Shown piece after piece: positions 7,762-16,772 of a stretch of 64,000 nt of DNA. The notes under the pieces are model-generated. The model saw only the letters and a program-made list of their open reading frames with translations, made no database searches and was not told the DNA's origin. Both the position numbers and the translations under genes were made by a program. The stretch comes from Paracoccaceae bacterium (GTDB taxonomy: Bacteria; Pseudomonadota; Alphaproteobacteria; Rhodobacterales; Rhodobacteraceae). Position 1 is the first letter of the stretch, and each line of letters begins with the position of its first letter. Where the stretch lies: contig JAHDIS010000010.1 in the NCBI GenBank assembly GCA_020630695.1, positions 1 through 64,000 on the forward strand, in the 5' to 3' direction.

Positions 7762-8667
7762 ATGAAGCCATATCTAAGCATCGAGAAACTCACCCAACGT
7801 TTTCCGGATGGAAACGGTGGCGAGCTGACTGTCTTCGAAGACTCCACCTTCGGGGTCGAGAAGGGCGAGTTTGTGGTGATCCTCGGCCACTCCGGCTGCG
7901 GCAAGTCAACGATCATGAACATCCTCGCGGGACTGGCCGAGCCAACCAGTGGTGGTGTCATCATGGATGGCCAAGAGGTGAAGGGCCCCAGCCTCGATAG
8001 AGGGGTGGTATTTCAGAACTATTCTCTGCTGCCCTGGCTGACGACGCTCAAGAACGTCACCTTCGGGGTATCTGCCCGCTATCCGGAATGGAGCAAAGCC
8101 AAAGTCGAGGCGCACGCAACAGAGTTCCTCGCCATGGTTGGCCTTGAAGGGGATGTCATCCACCGAAAGCCCAGCCAACTGTCTGGGGGTATGCGTCAGC
8201 GTGTGTCAATTGCGCGGGCGTTTGCGAACCATCCAAAGCTGCTTTTGCTGGATGAGCCATTCGGCGCTCTGGATGCACTGACACGCGGCACCATTCAGGA
8301 CGAATTGCTGAAGATCTGGGGCCAGATGGAGCAGACGGTCTTCATGATCACGCACGACATCGACGAAGCGATCCTGCTGGCCGACCGTATCTTGCTGATG
8401 ACCAACGGGCCGCGTGCGCGCGTGGCCGAAAGCGTCGAAATCACGATCCCGCGTCCGCGCAACCGGACCGAGATCGTCGAACACCCCAACTACTACGCGA
8501 TCCGCAACCATCTTGTGCAGTTCCTGGGCAAGAGATCGAAAGAACTGGCAGGTCAGCCCACCGAGCCGGGCCAATCCAATGCACCAGAAACTGTCCGCAT
8601 CGACAAAACGGAAAGTGCAGACGAGCCAGAGGAAAAACGACCCGCCTTAAAGGCCGTGAACAGCTAA
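7762..8667 (+). CDS. ABC transporter ATP-binding protein, NrtD/CynD type
   Basis: This 301-residue protein has an ABC domain with Walker [10 protein letters not shown], signature LSGGMRQR and Walker [13 protein letters not shown], as in nitrate/cyanate/sulfonate importers. After about residue 255 there is a hydrophilic tail rich in charged residues (ending [12 protein letters not shown]) that the core family lacks; its role is unknown and it may be a disordered extension. The gene lies between the permease (10 nt) and cynS (17 nt) and completes the transporter, energising uptake at the cytoplasmic face. Confidence 0.88.
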   Translation: MKPYLSIEKLTQRFPDGNGGELTVFEDSTFGVEKGEFVVILGHSGCGKSTIMNILAGLAEPTSGGVIMDGQEVKGPSLDRGVVFQNYSLLPWLTTLKNVTFGVSARYPEWSKAKVEAHATEFLAMVGLEGDVIHRKPSQLSGGMRQRVSIARAFANHPKLLLLDEPFGALDALTRGTIQDELLKIWGQMEQTVFMITHDIDEAILLADRILLMTNGPRARVAESVEITIPRPRNRTEIVEHPNYYAIRNHLVQFLGKRSKELAGQPTEPGQSNAPETVRIDKTESADEPEEKRPALKAVNS

Positions 8668-8684
8668 CTTCGGAGGAGACCAAC

Positions 8685-9152
8685 ATGAAAGACCTCGCAA
8701 TGACCGAAATGATGAGCAAAGAAGACGTTACCGCCATGATCCTGTCTGCCAAAAAGCAAGCTGGCATGACATGGGAAGAGATCGCTGAAAAGATCGACAT
8801 GTCCCCGGTCTGGACCCATTCTGCCGCCATGGGGATGAACGCCTTTCCAGCCGACAAAGCCAAGCTGATGGTCAGCGTCATGGGCCTTCCGCAAGAGGCA
8901 GAAAGCGTTCTGGCCGAAAGCCCCACCAAGATCTGGGAACAGGCCGTGCCGACAGATCCCTGCATCTACCGCTTTTACGAAATCGTTGGCGTCTATGGAC
9001 CGACGCTCAAGGCGCTGATCCAGGAAAAATTCGGCGACGGGATCATGTCCGCGATCGACTTCGACATGTCCGTGACCCGCGTCGAGAACCCAAAGGGTGA
9101 CCGCGTGAAGGTTGAGATGTCGGGCAAGTTTCTTGGCTACAACTCGTGGTGA
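8685..9152 (+). CDS. cynS: cyanate hydratase (cyanase)
   Basis: This 155-residue protein aligns through its whole length with cyanases: an N-terminal helical domain and a C-terminal catalytic domain with [11 protein letters not shown] and a [10 protein letters not shown] segment. The catalytic triad Arg96, Glu99 and Ser122 falls at the same numbers as in the E. coli enzyme. Cyanase converts cyanate plus bicarbonate to ammonium and carbon dioxide via carbamate; the enzyme is a cytoplasmic decamer. A strong GGAGGAG lies 6 nt before the ATG. Its place directly after an ABC importer indicates scavenging of external cyanate as nitrogen source. No carbonic anhydrase gene (cynT) follows, unlike the E. 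coli operon. Confidence 0.96.
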   Translation: MKDLAMTEMMSKEDVTAMILSAKKQAGMTWEEIAEKIDMSPVWTHSAAMGMNAFPADKAKLMVSVMGLPQEAESVLAESPTKIWEQAVPTDPCIYRFYEIVGVYGPTLKALIQEKFGDGIMSAIDFDMSVTRVENPKGDRVKVEMSGKFLGYNSW

Positions 9153-9159
9153 CGGCACA

Positions 9160-9624
9160 ATGACACGTTTGCCAGTGCCGCCTTTTACCTATGATGATGC
9201 AGTCAAGAAAGTGCGTATGGCCGAGGATGCTTGGAATACGCGTGATCCGGACAAGGTGGCGCTGGCCTACACGGCAGACACAAAGTGGCGCAACCGCTCT
9301 GAGTTCCTCAATGGCCGGGACGAGGTGCGCGATTTTCTGACCCGAAAGTGGTCACAGGAAAATGGGTATCGGTTGATCAAGGAAATTTGGGCACACGGAG
9401 ATAATTTCATCGCCGTGCGCTTTTGCTACGAATACCACAACGAAGCGGGCAATTGGTTCCGCGCTCATGGTAATGAGAATTGGGAATTCGACGCGGAAGG
9501 CTACATGGCCGTGCGACACGCTTCGATCAACGACGTCGCGATTTCTGAGGAAGAACGCCTGTTCCACTGGCCCCAAGGGCCGCGCCCCGCAGATCATGAT
9601 GGATTGTCCGAACTCGGGCTCTAG
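9160..9624 (+). CDS. NTF2-like/DUF1348 protein at the end of the cyanate operon
   Basis: This 154-residue protein starts [15 protein letters not shown], matching the usual start of DUF1348 (SnoaL/NTF2-like) proteins; an upstream TTG would overlap cynS and is less likely. Conserved pieces include [31 protein letters not shown] and [13 protein letters not shown]. The cone-shaped NTF2 fold usually binds a small ligand, but no reaction is established for this family. It begins only 7 nt after the cynS stop, so it is co-expressed with cyanate import and hydrolysis. A role connected with cyanate, carbamate or a companion metabolite is inference from position. Confidence 0.75.
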   Translation: MTRLPVPPFTYDDAVKKVRMAEDAWNTRDPDKVALAYTADTKWRNRSEFLNGRDEVRDFLTRKWSQENGYRLIKEIWAHGDNFIAVRFCYEYHNEAGNWFRAHGNENWEFDAEGYMAVRHASINDVAISEEERLFHWPQGPRPADHDGLSELGL

Positions 9625-9687
9625 GATCAGAGCCCATTGAACTCCGCTTGGCGTCATGTTTCACGGCTCGAAAACCGAGCGGTGAAC

Positions 9688-9966
9688 ATGTCTGATCTTT
9701 TCTGGCTAACGGATGCTCAGATGGCGCGTCTTGAGCCTTCCTTCCCCGAATTCTATGGCAAGCCTCGTGTCGATGGCAAGCATGTTCTAAGCGGGATAAT
9801 CTTCTTCAATCACAATGGCTTGCGATGTCTGGCTGCGCCGAAGGAATATGGCCTGCACAAAGCGTTCTACAACCGTTGGACGCGTTGGAACGAGAAAGGC
9901 ATCTTTGCCCAGATGATGGTCAGCCTAGTGGCCAATGCAAAATTGCCGCCAATGGCAACTTCTTGA
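9688..9966 (+). pseudogene. truncated IS5-family transposase (N-terminal remnant)
   Basis: From MSDLFWLTDAQMARLEPSF the reading frame matches the N-terminal DUF4096 region of IS5-type transposases (VDGKHVLSGIIFFNHNGLR, YGLHKAFYNRWTRWNEKGIFAQMM). It then leaves the family pattern and stops after about 90 residues. The DDE catalytic domain is absent and several usually conserved residues are changed, so this is a decayed fragment. The preceding AGAGCCCATTGAACTCC at about 9626-9642 may be what is left of the element's end. It separates the cyanate operon from an AT-rich stretch. Confidence 0.75.
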
Positions 9967-10002
9967 TGGTCACCATTTGGGTCCGACATGATACTTCACC
10001 AA

Positions 10003-10248
10003 CTAGCCCTCGTTTTCAAATCTGATTTTAATCAACGCAATTGCGCCGAGTGCGATTGACGCAACCGATACAGGAGTCAACACAAAAAAATACATGAATT
10101 TTGCGAACTCTAGGCTTATTCGAGTGCTGTAAAAATTCTCAGAGTTATTGTAGATTGCATAGTAAAATGACGCCAGATTGCCGATCAGCAGAACCACGAT
10201 CATTCGGACTATAACAATAACTGTTTTTCTTTTTTCCTCCTGCTTCAC
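10003..10248 (-). CDS. small hypothetical membrane protein with two transmembrane helices
   Basis: I do not recognise this 81-residue protein. It has a charged start (MKQEEKRK), a hydrophobic segment at about residues 9-29 and a second at about 53-73, so it is probably an inner-membrane hairpin with both ends in the cytoplasm. The GTG start (10246-10248) is supported by GGAGG 4 nt upstream. Base composition is clearly more AT-rich than the flanking genes, and it lies beside a transposase remnant, which suggests recent acquisition. No partner gene gives a hint of function. Confidence 0.55.
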   Translation of the reverse strand: MKQEEKRKTVIVIVRMIVVLLIGNLASFYYAIYNNSENFYSTRISLEFAKFMYFFVLTPVSVASIALGAIALIKIRFENEG

Positions 10249-10290
10249 TCTACCTCCAGCATAATATTGGTTTGGAATTTTAATTCAGCT

Positions 10291-10611
10291 TCATGGCCTA
10301 ATACACCCATGAACTAGTTCATACGTTGCAAAAGTGACAACGAGCTTTCTAAAGCCATTTCGGTCCGTATCTAAGCAAATCGGTTGGCGGTTTGCGATTT
10401 CGAATCCATCATCGCCAAAGCCAAATATAGCGGGATGCATTTGATTGTCACGGCTATTGGCGTTGGGATCAACATCCTCACCACCCACAAGGCTGCCAAA
10501 GCCATCCGGGGAAATTGAAATGCCAGGGTAAGAAGGGGGAGTGCCGTCGGGATAGTATGGAACACTGTCAGGTTCCGTGCCATCGCCGGGCATAGTTTGG
10601 GTAGTGGCCAC
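10291..10611 (-). CDS. hypothetical protein, 106 residues, doubtful
   Basis: The frame opens with GTG (10609-10611) behind an AGAGG 7 nt upstream and codes for a Gly/Pro/Asp-rich polypeptide without membrane segments or a motif known to me. It includes a PDGTPPSYPGISISPDG stretch and a C-terminal half with a few hydrophobic patches. It lies between the small membrane protein and pobR in a stretch of low gene density with traces of mobile DNA, so it may be a gene fragment. I report it because the ribosome binding site is reasonable, not because a function is visible. Confidence 0.3.
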   Translation of the reverse strand: MATTQTMPGDGTEPDSVPYYPDGTPPSYPGISISPDGFGSLVGGEDVDPNANSRDNQMHPAIFGFGDDGFEIANRQPICLDTDRNGFRKLVVTFATYELVHGCIRP

Positions 10612-10685
10612 TGATCAGCCTCTTCATTTGGTTCAGCGCCGCATAAGGCCAGAAGGCCGCTGCGCGGCTATAAACAGACGTATGC

Positions 10686-11552
10686 CTAGACCTGGCCGCT
10701 TTGGCTGACAAAATTTGACCGGTATGCCGATGGCGTTTGCTTCTGAAACCTTTTGAAGCGCCGCGCAAAATAGGATGGGTCCTCATATCCAAGCCGGTAA
10801 CCGATCTCGGCGACGGGCATTTGGGTGAAGGCCAGAAGCCTTGTCGCTTCGGTCATCGTGGCCAGCTCGATATAGGCGGTTGCCCCCAAACCAGTGGCCT
10901 GGCGGCACAGCCGGCTCAGATGCCCTGTGCTGATCGACATCGCCTCAGCATAGTCTGAGGCTGTCCAGCCATCACAAAGATGGGTTTGGATCAGATCATC
11001 AAGCGCCAAGATGTGATCCGGCAAAGGGCTGCCAACGGTGGACCCGTTTTTTGCGGCGCCTTCGGCGATCAGGCTGAGCACGGAATGTGCCAGAGCCACC
11101 GAGAGCTGCGCGCGAAATCTGCTTGGCTTGGTTGCGGCACTGGCCAATTGATCCGAAAGCTGGCTCAGAGCCTTGCTGATTTGTCCGGTCTGCACGTCTG
11201 CCAGCAGGCCTTGGAATTCGGATCCCGACAGCCCCACAGATTTCACCACAGCGCTGGGCAGAGAAAACACCCGTCCTTGCGTAAAGGGCTCAATGTCGAA
11301 AGCATGGACTTTTTGCTCGGGAATAAAAAGGAATTGTCCGTCACAAAGCGTGGCTTGCAGACGATCGACCTGCGCCGCGACACGGCCGTGTTCCACCATG
11401 AATATTTGAGCCATATCCGCATGGCGGTGCGGAGAAATGCGCCAGCCATGGTTCGAGGCGCGGTCTACGAATTCTTCGCAATGAACGACGTCGGGGAACC
11501 GGTTGGTTTCCCCGAAGAGTGCAAACACTGGAATCGAATTTTGCGCGCCCAT
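10686..11552 (-). CDS. pobR: AraC-family regulator of 4-hydroxybenzoate hydroxylase, PobR-like
   Basis: A 288-residue protein (from the ATG at 11552; an ATG at 11588 is possible) with an N-terminal cupin-like sensing domain (SPHRHADMAQIFMVEHG near residues 40-56) and a C-terminal AraC domain with two helix-turn-helix units (STGHLSRLCRQATG and LGYEDPSYFARRFKRFQKQTPSAYR). Such proteins sense 4-hydroxybenzoate and switch on pobA. The gene diverges from pobA with about 90 bp between them, the classic pobR-pobA arrangement, which is why I assign it this function rather than a generic AraC role. Confidence 0.8.
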   Translation of the reverse strand: MGAQNSIPVFALFGETNRFPDVVHCEEFVDRASNHGWRISPHRHADMAQIFMVEHGRVAAQVDRLQATLCDGQFLFIPEQKVHAFDIEPFTQGRVFSLPSAVVKSVGLSGSEFQGLLADVQTGQISKALSQLSDQLASAATKPSRFRAQLSVALAHSVLSLIAEGAAKNGSTVGSPLPDHILALDDLIQTHLCDGWTASDYAEAMSISTGHLSRLCRQATGLGATAYIELATMTEATRLLAFTQMPVAEIGYRLGYEDPSYFARRFKRFQKQTPSAYRSNFVSQSGQV

Positions 11553-11641
11553 GTTCGAAAAGTACCAGAGTTGGCGTGACCGGTCCATTCCTGCACAGGG
11601 CGGCCCGCCGTAGGTTTGTCCAAGTCAAGGGAGGGACTGAG

Positions 11642-12811
11642 ATGAAAACGCAAGTCGCCATTGTCGGTGGTGGGCCGTCCGGTCTGCTTTTGTCTCAGCT
11701 TTTGAACCGGGCCGGTGTCGATACCGTCATACTGGAGCGCTCCAGTCGGGATCATGTTCTGTCCCGGATCCGGGCGGGTGTCCTTGAGGCGGGCACTGTG
11801 GCTTTACTGCGCGAAGCCGGGGTTGCAGATCGCATGGACAAAGAGGGCATCCCGCATGATGGGTGTTTTCTGACGGACGACGACCTGATGGTTCGGATCA
11901 ACTTTCGCGAACTGACCGGAACGTCTGTCATGGTTTATGGCCAGACCGAAGTCACCACGGATCTGTATGCGGCTCAGGATGCCATTGGCACGACGATCGT
12001 GCACCGGGTTGAGGACGTCGTGCTGAATGATCTGGAAACCTCCGCGCCTTTTGTCGAGTACACGCTGAGAGGTGAGCGGCGGCGGCTGGATTGTCTTTTT
12101 GTGGCAGGCTGCGACGGGTTTCACGGTGTAAGCCGCAGAACGATCCCGGCCAACAAACGGCGCGAGTTTGAACGGGTCTATCCCTTTGGCTGGCTGGGCA
12201 TCCTGTCCCGCACACCACCGGCCAATCACGAGTTGATCTACGCAAACTCGAGTAACGGGTTTGCCTTGGCCTCCATGCGCAGCGAGACCCTGAGCCGGTA
12301 CTATGTGCAGGTGTCGCTGGACGAGAAGGTCGAGGACTGGAGCGATGACCGGTTTTGGGAAAGACTGAAATCCTGCCTTCCGCAGGAGGTTGCCGCGACA
12401 ATGCAAACGGGACCTTCGATTGAAAAATCCATCGCACCGCTGCGTTCGTTTGTGTGTGAACCCTTGCGTTGGGGCCGTCTGTTTCTGGTTGGGGATGCAG
12501 CGCATATTGTGCCGCCAACAGGCGCCAAAGGGCTGAATTTGGCGGTGTCGGATGTTTTCTATCTGCATCAGGCGCTGATCGCAGCGATCAAACAAAACGA
12601 TCCCGGCGGGATCGACCAATACTCGGAACGAGCGCTTTTGCGGATATGGAAGGCCATGCGCTTTAGCTGGCAAATGACCACAATGCTGCATCGCTTTGAA
12701 GGGGAAGACAGCTTTGCGGCCCAGATGCGCAAAGCAACGCTGTCGCATCTAGCACGATCTGAAACAGCGCGCCGGGACTTGGCTGAGAACTATATCGGTC
12801 TGCCATTCTAG
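11642..12811 (+). CDS. pobA: 4-hydroxybenzoate 3-monooxygenase
   Basis: A 389-residue flavoprotein with the size of bacterial PobA. It shows the FAD-binding GxGxxG-type start (VAIVGGGPSGLLLSQLL), the conserved SRIRAGVLEAGTVALLREAGV segment, the DG motif (VAGCDGFHGVSR) and the second FAD motif GDAAHIVPPTGAKGLNLAVSD. It hydroxylates 4-hydroxybenzoate to protocatechuate using NAD(P)H and oxygen in the cytoplasm. The ATG at 11642 is preceded by GGGAGGGACTGAG. Regulation by the divergent PobR is likely. The protocatechuate ring-cleavage (pca) genes are not in the window and must be elsewhere. Confidence 0.95.
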   Translation: MKTQVAIVGGGPSGLLLSQLLNRAGVDTVILERSSRDHVLSRIRAGVLEAGTVALLREAGVADRMDKEGIPHDGCFLTDDDLMVRINFRELTGTSVMVYGQTEVTTDLYAAQDAIGTTIVHRVEDVVLNDLETSAPFVEYTLRGERRRLDCLFVAGCDGFHGVSRRTIPANKRREFERVYPFGWLGILSRTPPANHELIYANSSNGFALASMRSETLSRYYVQVSLDEKVEDWSDDRFWERLKSCLPQEVAATMQTGPSIEKSIAPLRSFVCEPLRWGRLFLVGDAAHIVPPTGAKGLNLAVSDVFYLHQALIAAIKQNDPGGIDQYSERALLRIWKAMRFSWQMTTMLHRFEGEDSFAAQMRKATLSHLARSETARRDLAENYIGLPF

Positions 12812-12947
12812 AAGCACAGCGCGTGTTCAGAACGCAGCGGTCTCTTGCACAGTTGCGGTCAGAGGATGTGCGCAAACGCGCAGTTTCACCGGTTGAACCC
12901 CCGCGGTGCGGCCATCACCTAAGAGGCCAGCAACGAAAGGTGATGCC

Positions 12948-13745
12948 ATGAACTCCTCAATGCCGACCTATTTCATTTCCCATGGTGGCGGGCCATGGCC
13001 GTATTTGCCGAAAATGCGGGCTGTTTTTGCAAACCTCGAAACATCACTGCGAAAAATGGTCGAAGACCTGCCCGAAAAGCCAAAGGCAGTCTTGATGATC
13101 TCGGGCCACTGGGAAGCGGACGACCTGCAGATCATGGCCTCTGAAAAACCGCCGATGGTCTATGACTATCATGGCTTTCCGCCGGAAACCTACGAAGTGG
13201 TTTATCCTGCTCCGGGCGCGCCTGGGTTGGCGCAAAAGGCTTTGACGCTTTTGACGGCTCAGGGGATCACGGCGCATCTGAACACCGATCAGGGGTTTGA
13301 CCACGGCACCTTTACACCTATGGAAATCATGTACCCGGACGCAGATGTCCCGCTCTTTCAGATCTCCTTGCTCAGATCCTATGATCCGGCTGACCATTTT
13401 GCGATTGGGCGTGCCCTGGCCCCTTTGCGAGACGAAGGTGTGATGATCGTCGGCTCAGGTCTCAGCTTTCACAATTTGCGTATGTTCGGGCCTGCCGCAA
13501 AGGCGCCGTCCGAGGCCTTCGATGCATGGCTTGGTCAGGCTTTGGAAAAACCCGCAGAGCAGCGTACCGCAGCCTTGCTGGACTGGGAGAGCGCGCCCTA
13601 TGCACGGGTCTGCCACAAGCAAGAGGATCATCTCGTGCCGCTGTTTGTTGCGCTGGGTGCCGCTGAAAGCGGTAAGGCAACGCGGATTTACCACGATGTT
13701 GGCTTGATGGGCGGGGTGACGGCGTCCAGCTACCGGTTCGACTAG
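12948..13745 (+). CDS. DODA-type (LigB-like) extradiol ring-cleavage dioxygenase
   Basis: This 265-residue protein belongs to the class III extradiol family related to 4,5-DOPA dioxygenase. Histidines expected near the metal are seen in FISHGGGP, SGHWEA, FDHGTFTP and SGLSFHNL. Such proteins are cytoplasmic metalloenzymes that open catechol-type rings, but many bacterial members have no known substrate. It follows pobA by 136 nt on the same strand with its own AAAGG ribosome binding site, so it may share aromatic substrates with that pathway; normal protocatechuate 3,4-cleavage uses an unrelated enzyme. The ATG at 12948 was chosen over an upstream one because of this Shine-Dalgarno sequence. 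Confidence 0.8.
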   Translation: MNSSMPTYFISHGGGPWPYLPKMRAVFANLETSLRKMVEDLPEKPKAVLMISGHWEADDLQIMASEKPPMVYDYHGFPPETYEVVYPAPGAPGLAQKALTLLTAQGITAHLNTDQGFDHGTFTPMEIMYPDADVPLFQISLLRSYDPADHFAIGRALAPLRDEGVMIVGSGLSFHNLRMFGPAAKAPSEAFDAWLGQALEKPAEQRTAALLDWESAPYARVCHKQEDHLVPLFVALGAAESGKATRIYHDVGLMGGVTASSYRFD

Positions 13746-13779
13746 GGCGCGGAGCGGGCAGGGCGACCAGAGCTTGGTT

Positions 13780-14658
13780 TCAGTCTTTGGTGCCCGTGAC
13801 GGACGGAATGGTGGGGTGGACCGTGCCATTCTGTTCCTTTGCCGCGACGGCGAGTGCCAAGGCCTGTGCCAGACAAATGGGTGCCGTGAGCGACCGAGAG
13901 ATCAGGCTGCTGTGTTCTGGTGCGGTCAGCAGCACGGTCGCCGATTTCGCAAGCGGTGACAGAGTGCTGTCGGAAATTGCAACAATCGGCACGTGGCTGG
14001 CTGCGGCCTCTTCGGCTATTGAAACGACCTCATTGGCGTAGAACCGGAACGATACGGCTAGCAGGGCATCACTGGGCCGGATGGTGCGCGCGATATGTGT
14101 CGACAGCCCGCCGCTGGGATCAAGCAGCAGGCATCTTTTGCCTGCCATGGTCAAAAGGTAGCGGATGATCTCGACCACGGGGGCTGACCGCAGTTGACCG
14201 AGCAAATAGATGGTGTCCGCCTCGCTGATAATGTCAGCCGCGGACGATAGATCATTCGGTGTGACTTCGTCGAGCAACCCCTGAACGGAAGCCGCGTCAC
14301 TGACCACCAGATCGCGAAAGAATTCAGCGTCTTCGAGATCTTCGCGGGACCGCATCTCCTTTTCGAGGGCATTGACCCGCGCTTCGAATCCCGGTGCTGC
14401 GGTCGCCAGCCTTTGCTGGAACAAGGCCTGCAGATCCTTGAAGCCGGAATAGCCCAAAGACTGCGCAAAGCGGACAAAGCTGGATGCGTGCACACCCTGA
14501 CGTTCGGCAATGGCGTTCACGGAATGCACTGCAACATCATTGGGGTTCTGGGTCAGATACTCTGCGATTTTCTGATAGGTCCGGCTCATTTGGTCGAACC
14601 GATCGTGGATCAGCCGGATCAGGCCCTCATAGTCGGCAGGTGCATCTGTTTTGGTCAT
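13780..14658 (-). CDS. RpiR-family transcriptional regulator (HTH + SIS domain)
   Basis: A 292-residue protein with an N-terminal RpiR-type helix-turn-helix (about 15-95, including VHSVNAIAERQGVHASSFVRFAQSLGYSGF) and a C-terminal SIS sugar-phosphate-binding domain (about 135-275). RpiR proteins respond to phosphosugars or inositol-derived metabolites; IolR in several alphaproteobacteria is of this type. It ends the minus-strand part of the cluster and lies 30 nt after the Gfo/Idh/MocA dehydrogenase, so it is the obvious candidate regulator of the divergent iolD-like operon and the ABC transporter. Whether it represses or activates cannot be read from the sequence. Confidence 0.88.
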   Translation of the reverse strand: MTKTDAPADYEGLIRLIHDRFDQMSRTYQKIAEYLTQNPNDVAVHSVNAIAERQGVHASSFVRFAQSLGYSGFKDLQALFQQRLATAAPGFEARVNALEKEMRSREDLEDAEFFRDLVVSDAASVQGLLDEVTPNDLSSAADIISEADTIYLLGQLRSAPVVEIIRYLLTMAGKRCLLLDPSGGLSTHIARTIRPSDALLAVSFRFYANEVVSIAEEAAASHVPIVAISDSTLSPLAKSATVLLTAPEHSSLISRSLTAPICLAQALALAVAAKEQNGTVHPTIPSVTGTKD

Positions 14659-14688
14659 TGGCCTGCGCCGTTCCCTGATTTGGTGATG

Positions 14689-15807
14689 CTATACATCGAT
14701 CCAACGGCCCTCGGTTGAAGATTTATGGATTTTTTCCACGAGGTCCTGAATGCGCAGCCCGTCACGGAACGAAAACAGTTCAGATCCGTTGCCAGCAATG
14801 GCGTGTACGTAGCCGGCCACTTCAATTGCCTTGAGATCGTTGAACCCGATTTGGTGCCCGGGCGCGACGCAAAAGTTGCCATAGGGCGGATGTTCGGGGG
14901 CTGCTTCGATCCGGCGAAATCCGCGACGTCCGGGTTTGTCGTCATTCGAATAAAAGTGTAATTCGTTAAAGCGTTCCTGACTAAAGCACAGGGCGCCCTT
15001 CGCGCCATGAACTTCGAAGTCATGCTGCATCTTGCGCCCGGTCGCGATCCAATTGCCTTCGATTGAACCCGATGCCCCATTCGCAAACCGGACGAATGCT
15101 CGCCCTATGTCGTCAACTTCGATGGCCTTGTGTCCGCCCTGGCCGTCGGGGCGTTCTGTGATCGCAGTCACGCAATCCCCCAGCACTTTGGTTATCGGCC
15201 CCAAAAGATACTCAGCCGTTGCCAGTGCATGGCTTCCCAGATCGGCCAGTGCGCCGCCACCCGCCGGATCATGCCGAAAGGTATAAGGGCCCTGCGCGTC
15301 TGACATATAGTCTTCTGCGTGCAGTCCGCGATAGGAACGGATTTCACCCAGCTCGCCGCCCTCGATCATCTCTTTTGCGAGGCGGAACAGGGGGTTGCAC
15401 AGATAGTTGAAACCGACCTGTGTCTTGACCCCTGCGGCTTCGGCGGCCTTTGTCATTTCCAACGCATCTGCCGCCAGTGGGGCGAGTGGCTTTTCGCAGT
15501 AGACGTGTTTACCGGCGGCAATTGCCTCCAGCGCCATTTGCTTGTGCAGCGCATTGGGAGCGGTGATGTCGATCACATCGATCTCAGGGTTGGTCAGCAT
15601 GTCCCGCCAATTGGACGTGGCATGCTCAAAGCCGAATTCGTGAGCGGCCTTCGCGGCGGCCTCGTTAGTGATGTCCGCAACGGTGTGCAATCTGATCTGG
15701 AAGGGCAGGTCAAAAACCTTTTGCGCCGTCGCAAAGCCAAAGACATGGGCCTTGCCCATGAAGCCAGAGCCGATCAGGCCAATCGAAAGAGTTTTCTTGT
15801 CAGTCAT
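14689..15807 (-). CDS. Gfo/Idh/MocA-family NAD(P)-dependent dehydrogenase
   Basis: This 372-residue oxidoreductase has an N-terminal Rossmann fold (IGLIGSGFMGKAH, residues 9-21) and the EKP signature (YCEKPLAPL near 103-111) whose lysine is catalytic in inositol and glucose-fructose dehydrogenases, then the C-terminal alpha/beta domain. Substrates of the family are sugars, sugar acids and cyclitols. Its ATG overlaps the stop of the upstream 2-hydroxyacid dehydrogenase (15804-15807, ATGA), so the minus-strand genes are translationally coupled. Next to an IolD-type hydrolase it plausibly oxidises an inositol or related polyol, but stereochemistry cannot be inferred. Confidence 0.85.
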   Translation of the reverse strand: MTDKKTLSIGLIGSGFMGKAHVFGFATAQKVFDLPFQIRLHTVADITNEAAAKAAHEFGFEHATSNWRDMLTNPEIDVIDITAPNALHKQMALEAIAAGKHVYCEKPLAPLAADALEMTKAAEAAGVKTQVGFNYLCNPLFRLAKEMIEGGELGEIRSYRGLHAEDYMSDAQGPYTFRHDPAGGGALADLGSHALATAEYLLGPITKVLGDCVTAITERPDGQGGHKAIEVDDIGRAFVRFANGASGSIEGNWIATGRKMQHDFEVHGAKGALCFSQERFNELHFYSNDDKPGRRGFRRIEAAPEHPPYGNFCVAPGHQIGFNDLKAIEVAGYVHAIAGNGSELFSFRDGLRIQDLVEKIHKSSTEGRWIDV

Positions 15808-16772
15808 GTCAGGGCATTCCGGTTGACGATCAAAGCTGGATCAATCGTCTGGTTCAGATAGTTCATCGCATTTTCGATCGACGTGAGAGCCATGCGCTCA
15901 CTGGCCTCTTCAGTCAATCCCGCGGTGTGTGGTGATAGAATTGTATTGCTCAGATCGGCCAGTGGCAGATCCGGGGTAGGGGGCTCTGTTTCGAAAACAT
16001 CGATTCCTGCCGCATGCACGCGGCTGCTGGCCAGTGCGCTCGCCAGAGCCTTTTCACAAATGATGCCACCACGGGCGGTGTTGGCAATGACGATACCGGG
16101 TTTCATCGCGGCAAATTCAGGCTCGGCTAGCAGGGGTTTGTCCCCCCTCGGCAGGTGCAACGACAGATAGTCAGCCCAAGTCAGCCCCTCTGTCAGAGAT
16201 GCTTCTGGCTCTGCAGTATCTGTGGGCCAGCCGTTGGCTTGCAGATAGGGGTCATAGGCTCGCACCTGCATGTCAAAACCACTGGCCATCTTGGCGAGCC
16301 GCTGCCCGGCGCGGCCAAATCCGATGATGAACAGGTTCTTTCCGAATATCTCGCGCTGCTCCAGACGATTTCGCCAACCCCAATCGTCAGGATTTCGCAC
16401 GGCTCTGTCTGCGCGAATTGCCTGCTTGGCCCCCGCCAACAGCTGCATCATCGCGTGTTCGGCAACAGATATAGAATTGACATCACCGGCCACAGCCAGC
16501 GCAATCTTGCGGCTGTTCAGGGCCTGCAGATCCACCGCATCATACCCGACCCCATGGCGGGACACGACCTTCAGGCGTTTGGCCTTGGCGATGGTTTCCG
16601 CCGACAAAGGCTGGGTCCGGATGACCAGTGCATCGGCTTCGTCAATATAGGGCGCATAAGACGGTTCGGAAATTTCCTGAACATGCGTGATGTCCACGCC
16701 TTCGGCGCTGAGTTGCTCCAGCCGCGCGACGCCGCTGGGATGCAATTTTCCGGCAACCAGCAGACGGGGCAT
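15804..16772 (-). CDS. D-isomer-specific 2-hydroxyacid dehydrogenase
   Basis: A 322-residue protein starting at MPRLLVAGKL; a longer frame upstream is ignored because it overlaps the aldolase gene and has no family similarity. It has the NAD-binding FGKNLFIIGFGRAGQRLA motif in the middle and the family's catalytic Arg (NTARGGII), Glu (DVFETEPP) and His (LSPHTAG) in the expected order. Members reduce 2-oxoacids such as hydroxypyruvate or glyoxylate, or run in the oxidative direction. Its start codon shares one base with the aldolase stop (TGATG at 16770-16774). In this operon it could reduce the 2-oxoacid released by the HpcH-type aldolase; that link is inference. Confidence 0.85.
   Translation of the reverse strand: MPRLLVAGKLHPSGVARLEQLSAEGVDITHVQEISEPSYAPYIDEADALVIRTQPLSAETIAKAKRLKVVSRHGVGYDAVDLQALNSRKIALAVAGDVNSISVAEHAMMQLLAGAKQAIRADRAVRNPDDWGWRNRLEQREIFGKNLFIIGFGRAGQRLAKMASGFDMQVRAYDPYLQANGWPTDTAEPEASLTEGLTWADYLSLHLPRGDKPLLAEPEFAAMKPGIVIANTARGGIICEKALASALASSRVHAAGIDVFETEPPTPDLPLADLSNTILSPHTAGLTEEASERMALTSIENAMNYLNQTIDPALIVNRNALT

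Noticed and set aside
10568..10792. 74-codon minus-strand frame overlapping the end of pobR
   Set aside because: It overlaps the conserved C-terminus of the AraC regulator in another frame and shows no family similarity.
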